Positions 35,454 to 42,733 of a stretch of DNA of 64,000 nucleotides are shown piece after piece. Below the pieces are notes generated by a model, which worked only from the letters and a program-made list of their open reading frames with translations, searched no databases and was not told the DNA's origin. Source of the DNA: Armatimonadota bacterium (GTDB lineage Bacteria; Armatimonadota; Fimbriimonadia; Fimbriimonadales; Fimbriimonadaceae); contig JAFDWQ010000005.1 in assembly GCA_018268395.1 (NCBI GenBank), positions 186,001 through 250,000 on the forward strand, written 5' to 3'. The translations under genes and the position numbers were made by a program. Position 1 is the stretch's first letter. Every line of letters starts with the position of its first letter.

Positions 35454-36317
35454 ATGCGAGAAGACCTTCGAGAGCTCTGGCGTTTCCGCGAGTTGCTCTG
35501 GGCGATGGTCGAACGCGAACTCCGGATCCGCTATAAGAACAGCTTTCTCGGATTCTTCTGGTCGCTCCTCAACCCGCTCTTGACCGTGAGCGTGATGTGG
35601 CTCGTGTTCCGGGTCTTCCTCCACAATGCGACCCCGAACTTCACCCCGTACGTCCTCTCGGCGTACCTCCCGTTCCTCTTCATCAATCTGGCGGTGATGG
35701 ACTCGGCCCAATCGGTCATCACGTCGCTACCGGTCGTGAAGAAGGTCTACTTCCCGCGAGAGATCCTGCCTTTGGCCTCCGTCCTTGCGAACTTCTTCCA
35801 CTTTCTCTTGGCGATGGGAGTCTTTTTCGCGTTCTTGTTCACGGTGTGGGCGACGACAGGTTTTCACGATTCTCCGTTCACGTGGCGCATCGGCTTCCTT
35901 CCCGTCCTTCTCGTCGTGACGTTCGCACTGACGGCGGGCCTTTCGTTGATGATCTCGGCCCTTAACGTCTTTTACGAAGACGTGAAGTACGTGGTGGGCG
36001 TGCTGCTGTACTTGACCTTCTTCCTGACACCGATCATGTATTTCAGCGAGAACGTCTATTACTCGTTGAAAGAGAAGGGGCTCGTCCAACTCTATTACCT
36101 CTATCACTTGAACCCGATCGCGACGCTGGCGACCGCTTACAAAAAGGCGCTCGTCCCTCCTGGTCAGGTCGACGCCGGCGGTGGGATCGGACTGATACCG
36201 GCGTTTCCCATGCATTGGGGCCTGTTCGCGGTCGCGACCGTGGTCTCCTTCGGGGTCTTGATCGCCGGATACGCCTTGTTCAACCGCTTGAAGTGGAGGT
36301 TCGTCGAACGGCCATGA
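35454..36317 (+). CDS. wzm: Polysaccharide ABC transporter permease (Wzm-like)
   Basis: 287 residues, six predicted membrane segments. N-terminal LWRFRELLWAMVERELRIRYKNSFLGFFWSLLNPLLT is the classic ABC-2 Wzm/TagG start. Exports undecaprenyl-linked polysaccharide (O-antigen or similar). Paired with the following ATPase by an ATGA overlap. TAGACT at 35440-35445 ends 8 bases before its ATG, but overlaps the FKBP stop. Confidence 0.93.
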   Translation: MREDLRELWRFRELLWAMVERELRIRYKNSFLGFFWSLLNPLLTVSVMWLVFRVFLHNATPNFTPYVLSAYLPFLFINLAVMDSAQSVITSLPVVKKVYFPREILPLASVLANFFHFLLAMGVFFAFLFTVWATTGFHDSPFTWRIGFLPVLLVVTFALTAGLSLMISALNVFYEDVKYVVGVLLYLTFFLTPIMYFSENVYYSLKEKGLVQLYYLYHLNPIATLATAYKKALVPPGQVDAGGGIGLIPAFPMHWGLFAVATVVSFGVLIAGYALFNRLKWRFVERP

Positions 36318-37060
36318 GCGAGACCGCGATCTCCGTCCAAGGGCTCCACAAGGAGTTCGCTTTGTCCCACAGCGGTGTCGGGTCGCTGAAGACGCTGGCC
36401 CTTTGGTGGAGGCCCCGTAAGCTCGAACGGCTTCACGTGCTCAAGGGGCTGGACTTTGACGTGCGGCGCGGCCAGTGCGTCGCCGTCGTCGGCCGGAACG
36501 GGGCAGGGAAGAGCACGCTCCTTTCGCTCCTTGCGCGAGTCTACAAACCGACGTCGGGCACGATCGAGGTCAAGGGTCGGATCGCACCGCTCCTCGAACT
36601 GGGCGCCGGGTTCCATCAGGACTTGACCGGACTTGAGAACATCCTGTTCAACGGCATGATCCTCGGATTGACGAGGAAGCAGGCGTTGGAGAGGACTCCC
36701 GCGATCGTCGAGTTCGCGGAACTCGGGAGCCACATCGATGCGCCCGTCCGGACGTACTCCAGCGGAATGCAGGCGAGGCTGGGCTTCTCGGTCGCGGTCC
36801 ACGTGGACGCGGAGGTCCTCATCGTCGACGAGGTGCTCGCCGTGGGAGACCAGGCCTTTCAGGAGAAGTGTTACGCTCGGATCGCGGAGTTCCAGGCCGG
36901 CGGCGGAACCGTCCTCTTCGTGTCCCACGACATGGACGCGGTTCGGCGCGTCGCGCACCGCGTGGTCTGGCTCAAAGGCGGGCAGGTCGTGCTCGACGGC
37001 CCTCCGGAACCGGTCATCGCCGAATACCTTTCCCACGGTTCTGAACCGGACGGGCTATGA
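36314..37060 (+). CDS. wzt: Polysaccharide ABC transporter ATP-binding protein (Wzt-like)
   Basis: 248 residues. Walker A GRNGAGKST, the family-typical RIAPLLELGAGFHQDLTGLENI, signature YSSGMQARLGFSVAV, Walker B VLIVDEVLAVGDQAF and H-loop FVSHDMDAV. The C-terminal carbohydrate-binding domain of many Wzt proteins is absent, so substrate recognition must be by the permease pair or chain end alone. Overlaps wzm by four bases (ATGA). The convergent glycosyltransferase overlaps its end by six bases. Confidence 0.94.
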   Translation: MSETAISVQGLHKEFALSHSGVGSLKTLALWWRPRKLERLHVLKGLDFDVRRGQCVAVVGRNGAGKSTLLSLLARVYKPTSGTIEVKGRIAPLLELGAGFHQDLTGLENILFNGMILGLTRKQALERTPAIVEFAELGSHIDAPVRTYSSGMQARLGFSVAVHVDAEVLIVDEVLAVGDQAFQEKCYARIAEFQAGGGTVLFVSHDMDAVRRVAHRVVWLKGGQVVLDGPPEPVIAEYLSHGSEPDGL

Positions 37061-38095
37061 ACCCTCTCGCGACGTGCCCCGCGGATCGGGCGGCCCTTCG
37101 AACGGTGCGAAGAGGACGCGCGCGAACAACGCGACGCGTCGGCGGAAGCCCGCGACCGAGCCTAAAGTGACCACCGTCGCGACCGTCCAGACGGCCAATC
37201 GGAACAAGGCGCCGAAGCGGTCGAACGCCCAACAGACGTCGGCCGCGAACGCCCCGGAGTGGATCTTGAAGAACCGCTCCTTGCCGCTGTTGTAGCGGGC
37301 GACCGAAGCCCAGCGTGCAGACGCGCTGGACGCCCCGAGTTCGTGCCCGAAGACGGCGTCGGGGACATAGACGATCCGACCCTGACGGAGGAGCCGGTGG
37401 CAAAGCTCCGTATCTTCACAGTACAGGAAGAACCGTTCGTCGAACCGTAGACCCGGCCGCATCATCAGACAGGCCCCCATGACTTGGGCGACATCGTAAA
37501 CGCGGTACATCGGATTCGGATAGAAGTCCTGGAATTCGAGGAGCGACCTGGTCAGCCAGTAGGGTGTCGTGGTGCTCGCGGCCTCGAGGAGCTTCTCGAG
37601 CCAGGTCTGTTCACAGAAGACCGCCCACAAAGTCAGGCCCTTCGCACAAGAGTTCTGGGTCGCGTCGGCTTGCGCTTGGAACAGCTCACGGTAACCGCTC
37701 GACCGCTCGACGAAGAGGCGGGCGGTCTCGGATCGGAACAAACCGATCTTCGCAGGGGCGACGAGGCGCCCTCCGCAGGCGACGATGGATTCGTCGGCCA
37801 TCGTCTTCGCGAGCAGGCCGATGGCTCCCGGCTCGGCAAAGGCGTCGCTGTTCAAGAGCAGGGCCAGATCGCCCGTCAGGAGGTCGAGCCCTTGGTTGTT
37901 GGCCGACCCGAAGCCGACATTGACCGCGTTGCGCACGAGCCGGACGTGAGGATAGAACACGGAGACCGCATCGGCCGAACCGTCGGTCGAAGCGTTGTCC
38001 ACGACGATGACTTCGTCCGCCTCCTCAAGGGAGTCGAGACAGCGACAGAGCAGGTCGCGCGTGTTGAAGCTGACGACGATGACGCTGACCCGCAA
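37055..38095 (-). CDS. Glycosyltransferase family 2 (rhamnosyltransferase-like)
   Basis: 346 residues. GT-A fold motifs: VIVVSFNTRDLLCRCLDSL start, VVDNASTDGSADAV and LNSDAFAEPGAIG (DxD equivalent), plus FDERFFLYCEDTELCHRLLRQG. Resembles WbbL-type rhamnosyl transferases. TTG start with GGAGG 5 bases upstream on the minus strand. Near Wzm/Wzt, so likely in surface-polysaccharide synthesis. Confidence 0.9.
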   Translation of the reverse strand: MRVSVIVVSFNTRDLLCRCLDSLEEADEVIVVDNASTDGSADAVSVFYPHVRLVRNAVNVGFGSANNQGLDLLTGDLALLLNSDAFAEPGAIGLLAKTMADESIVACGGRLVAPAKIGLFRSETARLFVERSSGYRELFQAQADATQNSCAKGLTLWAVFCEQTWLEKLLEAASTTTPYWLTRSLLEFQDFYPNPMYRVYDVAQVMGACLMMRPGLRFDERFFLYCEDTELCHRLLRQGRIVYVPDAVFGHELGASSASARWASVARYNSGKERFFKIHSGAFAADVCWAFDRFGALFRLAVWTVATVVTLGSVAGFRRRVALFARVLFAPFEGPPDPRGTSREGS

Positions 38096-38140
38096 GTTGT
38101 CCTCCAGTTAACCCAAAGGGCTGTGCCAAAATCCTGCCTT

Positions 38141-38608
38141 ATGTTGCTGTCCCGCGAAGGGTACGACAAGCTGAAGACCGAACTTGACCAACTCAAGTCG
38201 GTCGAGCGGCAGCGTATCGCTGACAATATCCGCGAAGCGAAGTCTCATGGAGACTTGCGGGAGAACGCGATGTACCACGAGGCGCGGTTGAACCAGAGAC
38301 GGCTCGAAAGCCGGATCTCGGAGCTCGAACGCGTGATCTTGACCGCGCAGATCGTCGACAAGGAAGACCGGGAGGAAGGGACCGCCCATCTCGGCACGAA
38401 GGTCACGGTGAAGGACCTCGAGTGGGGCGACGAGCTCGCTCTGACGTTGGTCGGGGCGTTCGAAGCGGACCCGACGAACGACATGATCTCCATCACGTCC
38501 CCTCTTGGGGAGGCCTTGGTCGGAAAGACGGTCGGGGCGGAAGTCGAAGTCGTGGCCCCTGGCGGTACGCAGAAGTACGAGATCCTTTCGATCGAAGCGG
38601 TCGAGTGA
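38141..38608 (+). CDS. greA: Transcription elongation factor GreA
   Basis: 155 residues. Coiled-coil N-domain (LSREGYDKLKTELDQLK, with the acidic tip GDLRENAMYHEAR) and C-terminal FKBP-like domain (ISITSPLGEALVGKTVGAEVEV). Rescues backtracked RNA polymerase by stimulating cleavage. CAAAAT at 38127-38132 ends 8 bases before the ATG (leaderless candidate). The next plus-strand structure is the RNA candidate at 38693. Confidence 0.96.
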   Translation: MLLSREGYDKLKTELDQLKSVERQRIADNIREAKSHGDLRENAMYHEARLNQRRLESRISELERVILTAQIVDKEDREEGTAHLGTKVTVKDLEWGDELALTLVGAFEADPTNDMISITSPLGEALVGKTVGAEVEVVAPGGTQKYEILSIEAVE

Positions 38609-38714
38609 CCCTCCTCCAGAAACTTTTCAGCGGCCCGGACCGTTGTTAAGAATGGCGCGGTCCCGTTCCCAGGGGCCGTGTACTTTTCACCAAAACAGGA
38701 GGTGGTGCACGGGA

Positions 38715-38756
38715 ATGACAGATCAACAACGTAACCAGAGAGGTGCGGGGTTTTAG
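38715..38756 (+). CDS. 13-residue leader-type peptide ORF
   Basis: ATG at 38715, TAG at 38754-38756, encoding MTDQQRNQRGAGF. A full-consensus Shine-Dalgarno AGGAGGTG (38697-38704) is placed 10 bases upstream, the best one seen in the window. Both pairing segments A and B of the RNA structure are inside the ORF, so a translating ribosome would prevent both helices. It may be a leader peptide; too short for homology. Confidence 0.45.
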   Translation: MTDQQRNQRGAGF

Positions 38757-38817
38757 CGACCCTGGACACGAGACTAGGGTTCGTCATGAACCGCGGTCTC
38801 TCTGGTAAAAACCAAAA

Positions 38818-38846
38818 CCCCGGCCGCCAGGCCGGGGTCTTTTCTT
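38818..38846. terminator. Bidirectional intrinsic terminator
   Basis: CCCCGGCC (38818-38825), loop GCCA, GGCCGGGG (38830-38837), then TCTTTTCTT on the plus strand; on the minus strand the stem is followed by TTTTGGTTTTT. It can stop plus-strand transcripts after greA and minus-strand transcripts of the gene at 38871. Confidence 0.9.
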
Positions 38847-38870
38847 GTATCCGGACGCTTTCTGGAGGCG

Positions 38871-40244
38871 TCAGCCCCCGACCTTGAGCACGGCCGCATC
38901 GATCAGGACGCACGGCGCCGCGACGCTCGAAAAGCCGGTCTGGCGGATCTCCGTCCGCGCCGACATCCGTCCGTCGGTCCCGACGTATTGCGACAGCGGA
39001 GCTTGAACAGCGACCCCGTTCGACGTCTGATAGCCCGTTCCGATCGGGGCCCCGTCGAGCAACGTGTCGTAGCTCTCGGAACCGTGGACGTCCGGATCAT
39101 GGCTCAGCGAGAGCCTCAGGGCGAACTGGCCGAACGTCGCCATGCGTGCCGTGACCGAGACCACGATCGACGTCGGTTGTGGCTTCGTCGTGTGGTACGT
39201 CGTCCGGATCCGGACGATCGGCGACTGGGCGTTCGGAGCGACGAACTTACACACGCGTTCGGCGACGCCGTCGACGACTCCCAAGTCCTGGAACGAGCCG
39301 GACGCATTTTTGCCGAGTTCGACGACGGCCTCTTCCGGCGCTAGGGTCTCGACCGCGCTGCTGGGCGTGTACAACATGGCCAACATCGCACCCAGCGGAT
39401 CGGGGCACAAGCCATAGGTGTAGTCGTAGAATTCGTCCGGGTCGAGGAAGCCGTCCCCGGGATAGAAGTCGTCGTCCCAGATCGCTCCCTGCCCCGGGCC
39501 ACTGGGGTTGCCGGACTTGCCGGGCCCCCACATCATGTTCTGACCGACGCCGAGGAACAGGTCGATACCGTTGTAGTCGCCGTGGGCGACCAAGAACCCT
39601 CCCGCACCGTCTTGCGGCAGGCGGAGCGGTGCACCGAGTCCGGCGAGGTCGACGTCGGCGAAGTAGTAGCCCGTGTCGCCCAGGATCCCGCCGAACGACA
39701 CCATGACGGCGTCGATGTCGCTGCGGCCCGTGTTCGGATCCAGTCCGTTGCCATGGGAACCGGTCGCGAAGTCGTCGCACGTGACGACCAGTGTCGTCGA
39801 ATTGTTGACGTTGGCCGTTTGGTACCACGCGAACTGGATCCGGTCGACGTTCTGACCTTCGGCTCCGGGAGCGACCTTCAGGTCTTCGTACCGTAGACCG
39901 TGCTTATACGTGGCCCCGAACCAGTACCGATAGTCTGCTTTACCGCAGTCCGGTCCATAGAGCCCGTCCGTGACGAACGTGTCTTGCGGGTTCGGAGTCG
40001 TGAAGAACTCGCATCCGTCATAGGCGAAGGTCGTCGAGGCGGCCGGTTTTTGCATCCCGGAGATATAGGGCTTCCACGGGCCCGTCTTGACGCGGACCAC
40101 TTTGCCTTTCACCGAAACGATCTTCGCAGAGGCGACGGCGACGGGCTCGACCCGAATGCCGGGCCCGAACAGCGACGGGCGCTTTTGGGCCGGTGCATCC
40201 AAGGCGAACGCTAAAAGGGACAGTGCGGCAAGCAACCTCATCAT
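38871..40244 (-). CDS. Secreted protein of a lineage-specific paralogous family (copy A)
   Basis: 457 residues. Signal peptide (MMRLLAALSLLAFALDAPAQ). Close relative of 40408-41811: MQKPAASTTFAYDGCEF, DGLYGPDCG, GYYFADVDLA, AHGDYNGIDLFLGVGQNMMWGPG, NPSGPGQGAIWDDD, CPDPLGAMLAMLYTPSS and VCKFVAPNAQSPIVR are shared. The Asp/Gly-rich segments around DYNG and PDEFYDYTYG could bind Ca2+; unproven. The last ~130 residues (VCKF to end) are the shared C-terminal domain. Start codons at 40244 and 40241 are both possible. Confidence 0.85.
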   Translation of the reverse strand: MMRLLAALSLLAFALDAPAQKRPSLFGPGIRVEPVAVASAKIVSVKGKVVRVKTGPWKPYISGMQKPAASTTFAYDGCEFFTTPNPQDTFVTDGLYGPDCGKADYRYWFGATYKHGLRYEDLKVAPGAEGQNVDRIQFAWYQTANVNNSTTLVVTCDDFATGSHGNGLDPNTGRSDIDAVMVSFGGILGDTGYYFADVDLAGLGAPLRLPQDGAGGFLVAHGDYNGIDLFLGVGQNMMWGPGKSGNPSGPGQGAIWDDDFYPGDGFLDPDEFYDYTYGLCPDPLGAMLAMLYTPSSAVETLAPEEAVVELGKNASGSFQDLGVVDGVAERVCKFVAPNAQSPIVRIRTTYHTTKPQPTSIVVSVTARMATFGQFALRLSLSHDPDVHGSESYDTLLDGAPIGTGYQTSNGVAVQAPLSQYVGTDGRMSARTEIRQTGFSSVAAPCVLIDAAVLKVGG

Positions 40245-40262
40245 GGACGTGAGACCAGGCTC

Positions 40263-40275
40263 TATCCTATCACGA
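40263..40275 (-). promoter_or_regulatory. Extended -10 promoter motif of copy A (13-mer shared with copy B)
   Basis: Minus strand TCGTGATAGGATA, identical to 41820-41832. TG-A-TAGGAT is an extended -10 element; it ends 19 bases before the ATG. No -35 seen. Confidence 0.6.
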
Positions 40276-40337
40276 TCCGTTCCGAAGATGTGCCGGATCG
40301 CGCCTGAGGCCCGATTCCTGGCAAGGACACGGGGAAG

Positions 40338-40370
40338 ACAAAAAAGGCCCCTGGGTCGATCCCAGGGGCC
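40338..40370 (-). terminator. Intrinsic terminator of copy B gene
   Basis: GGCCCCTGGG/CCCAGGGGCC 10-bp stem (40346-40355 / 40361-40370), followed on the minus strand by TTTTTTGT (rc of 40338-40345). Lies 38 bases after the stop of the gene at 40408. Confidence 0.92.
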
Positions 40371-40407
40371 GTGCAGACCTGACGGTCTGACTCTTGAGGT
40401 CTCAGCC

Positions 40408-41811
40408 TTAGCCGGTGACCTTCATCAGCGCAGCGTCGATGTCGACGCACGGGGCGGCGACAGCGCTGAAGCTGCGGTAGATCTCGACGCGGCCGGCCAT
40501 CTGGCCACCGGTGCCGACGTACTGGGTCAGCGGGGTGTTGACCGCGCTACCCGTGTAGGTCGCCATCGTCGTGTTGATCGCCGTCTGCGGCAGGACCACG
40601 TCGTAACCCGCGTTGTTGTTCGGGTTGTTCGGGTCCTTGCTGAGCAGGAGCTGGATCTTGAACGTGCCACTGTGGACCATCTTGGCCGTGACGACGTAGT
40701 CGATCGCGGTCGGGGTGGTCTTGGTGGTGGTGTAGAGGAAGGTCGCGCGGACGATCGGGCTGGTGGCCGAGGTCACGACGAACTTACAGATGCGCCAGGA
40801 CACGCCGTCAGCCGCGCCGGTGTCGCCGAAGCCGCCCGTGTTGGACTTACCGATGTTGACCGAACCCGTCGTCGGGGCGAGGGTCTCGGTGGTGGCGCCG
40901 CCACCCGTGTAGAGCAGCGAGAGCATGCCGCCGATCGGATCGGGGCAGATGCCGAACGTGTAGTCGAACAGCTCGTCAGGATCCGTGAAAGCGGCGTCCA
41001 GAGGAGTGTCGTCGTCCCAGATCAGGCCGTTGCCCGGGCCGGACGGGTTGGTCGGCTGGCCGGGGCCCCACAGCATGTTCTGGCACATGCCGACGATGAG
41101 GTTGGTGCCGTCATAGTCGCCGTGGGCGATCAGGTACGCACCGTCGCCGTCCATCGGCAACTGGATGTCGATCGCGAACGGGACCATGTCGATGTCGGCG
41201 AAGTAGTAGCCGCCGGCACCCAAGGCGCCGAAGGTGAACAGGACGCCGTCAAGGGCGTTGGCCGTCTCGGTGTTCGGGTCGATGCCGTTTCCGCCGGCGC
41301 CCGTCGGGAAGTTCTCCAGCGACAGGACGAGCGTACCGTTATCGTTGGTCGCCGCGGCGTTGTACCAGGCGAACATCATGCGGTCGGCTTTCTTGCCGGC
41401 CGCGCCCGGGGCGAGCTTCATGTCGTCGAGTCGACCGCCGTTGACGTAAGTCGTACCGAAGAACCAGCGGCTGCCGTAAGCAAGGCCGAGGCCGAGCGTC
41501 GAGCAGTCGCGGCCGTACAGACCGTCCGCCGGAGCCGTGTTGTTGGGGTCGGCGTCAAACGTGAACTCGCAGCCGTCGAACGCGATCGTCGTCGAGGCGG
41601 CCGGGCGCTGCATGTTCTCGTTGTACTTGTGCCACTGGCCGAGGCTCAGACCGATCACGTTTCCGTTGCGGACCGTGACTTTGGCCTTCGCCGCCGCGAT
41701 CGGCTTGACAAGCTGACCGGGCCCAGTAAGCTGCAGGTGCTTCTGCGCATTGGCGGCAAGAGCGAGGCCTGCAATCGCCAAGGCGGATAAGATCTTCAAG
41801 CTACTCTTCAT
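40408..41811 (-). CDS. Secreted protein of a lineage-specific paralogous family (copy B)
   Basis: 467 residues. Signal peptide MKSSLKILSALAIAGLALAANAQ (cleavage after ANA). Same architecture as copy A with higher Asn/Thr content: MQRPAASTTIAFDGCEF, DGLYGRDCS, GYYFADIDM, AHGDYDGTNLIVGMCQNMLWGPG, NPSGPGNGLIWDDD, YTFGICPDPIGGMLSLLYTGGG, then the C-terminal domain ICKFVV...QYVGTGGQMAGRVEI...CVDIDAALMKVTG. Separate terminator and promoter, so independently transcribed. Role unknown; cell-surface or matrix function is inference. Confidence 0.87.
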   Translation of the reverse strand: MKSSLKILSALAIAGLALAANAQKHLQLTGPGQLVKPIAAAKAKVTVRNGNVIGLSLGQWHKYNENMQRPAASTTIAFDGCEFTFDADPNNTAPADGLYGRDCSTLGLGLAYGSRWFFGTTYVNGGRLDDMKLAPGAAGKKADRMMFAWYNAAATNDNGTLVLSLENFPTGAGGNGIDPNTETANALDGVLFTFGALGAGGYYFADIDMVPFAIDIQLPMDGDGAYLIAHGDYDGTNLIVGMCQNMLWGPGQPTNPSGPGNGLIWDDDTPLDAAFTDPDELFDYTFGICPDPIGGMLSLLYTGGGATTETLAPTTGSVNIGKSNTGGFGDTGAADGVSWRICKFVVTSATSPIVRATFLYTTTKTTPTAIDYVVTAKMVHSGTFKIQLLLSKDPNNPNNNAGYDVVLPQTAINTTMATYTGSAVNTPLTQYVGTGGQMAGRVEIYRSFSAVAAPCVDIDAALMKVTG

Positions 41812-41819
41812 AGCGCGTA

Positions 41820-41832
41820 TATCCTATCACGA
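41820..41832 (-). promoter_or_regulatory. Extended -10 promoter motif of copy B
   Basis: Minus strand TCGTGATAGGATA; TAGGAT ends 9 bases before the ATG at 41811, so transcription would begin at about the start codon. Same 13-mer as 40263-40275. Confidence 0.65.
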
Positions 41833-41942
41833 GAACCCCTCTCAAGGGGCGGGTGCGCCACCCGCAATTCGGTCTTTCCCGGCAATTTCAGCAATGTTTC
41901 AGGCAAAATTGCCAGGCTCGGTCTCCGGTAGGATGGCACTTG

Positions 41943-42680
41943 ATGAAGAGCGTCGTCGTCATCCCCGCACGGATGGGCAGCACCCGTTTCCCGGGTAAGC
42001 CCTTGGCCGACCTCTGCGGACGCCCGATGGTGCAGTGGGTGTACGAAGCCGCGCTGGCCTCGGGAGCCGCCGACGACGTCGTCGTGGCGACGCCGGACGA
42101 AGAGATCGTCGCGGCCTGCGCGTCCTTCGGTGCCAGGGCCGTCTTGACGTCCGACGCCCATGTGACGGGGACGGACCGAATGGCCGAAGTCGCATCGATG
42201 ACCGAGGCCGACGTCTACATCAACGTGCAGGGCGACGAACCCCTCATGGACCCTGCGTCCATCTCGGCCTGTGTCGCCCCGATGCTCTCCGATCCGTCGA
42301 TCGAAATGGCGAGCGTCTATTGCACGTGCGAGGAGTCGGAACTCGACGATCCGGCCGTCGTCAAGGTCGTGACCGACCTCCGGGGGTTCGCCCTGTACTT
42401 CTCGCGTTATGCCGTGCCGTACCCCCGGAACCCGCGGGCCGAAGCGGTGAAGAAGCACATCGGGCTCTACGCGTGCCGGCGGGACGCCTTGACCCGGTTC
42501 TCGACGTGGCCCATGGGGACGTTGGAACGTGCGGAGAGCCTGGAGCAGCTCCGGTTCATGGAGAACGGGGTCAGGATCAAGATGAGCCCGGCCGCCGGGA
42601 CCGAACTGGCCGTCGACACGCCCGAACAGGCCGAGCAGGTCCGGCAGATTTTAAGCCGACGGGCCCGCCCTATCGTCTAA
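41943..42680 (+). CDS. kdsB: 3-deoxy-manno-octulosonate cytidylyltransferase
   Basis: 245 residues. Activates Kdo to CMP-Kdo for LPS inner core. VIPARMGSTRFPGKPLADLCGRPMVQWV is the CTP-binding start; DRMAEVA, YINVQGDEPLMDP and KKHIGLYACRRDAL are characteristic. Its presence argues for a Kdo-containing outer membrane. Other kds/lpx genes are not in the window. TAGGAT at 41929-41934 ends 8 bases before the ATG, suggesting a leaderless mRNA. Confidence 0.96.
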   Translation: MKSVVVIPARMGSTRFPGKPLADLCGRPMVQWVYEAALASGAADDVVVATPDEEIVAACASFGARAVLTSDAHVTGTDRMAEVASMTEADVYINVQGDEPLMDPASISACVAPMLSDPSIEMASVYCTCEESELDDPAVVKVVTDLRGFALYFSRYAVPYPRNPRAEAVKKHIGLYACRRDALTRFSTWPMGTLERAESLEQLRFMENGVRIKMSPAAGTELAVDTPEQAEQVRQILSRRARPIV

Positions 42681-42733
42681 ACTAGGGCCGGTGTCGGGCC
42701 GATCGGTCCGAAGCCGTTGGGGAACGACCGCGC

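Larger units (their letters stand above)
38681..38846 (+). ncRNA. Candidate structured RNA with leader ORF and possible antitermination fold
   Basis: TACTTT at 38681-38686 could start a short transcript. Within it are a perfect AGGAGGTG (38697-38704), a 13-codon ORF, and four segments in order A (38734-38742), B (38746-38754), A' (38798-38806) and B' (38814-38822). A pairs with A' and B with B' (9 bp each), a crossing, pseudoknot-type arrangement. B' overlaps the 5' arm of the terminator at 38818. A hairpin at 38778-38792 lies in the loop. No match to a known RNA family is recognised. Confidence 0.45.

Noticed and set aside
38697-38846. tmRNA or SRP RNA candidate
   Set aside because: No tag ORF ending in ALAA, no tRNA-like ends, and no SRP domain IV motif. 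The element is kept only as an unclassified structured RNA.
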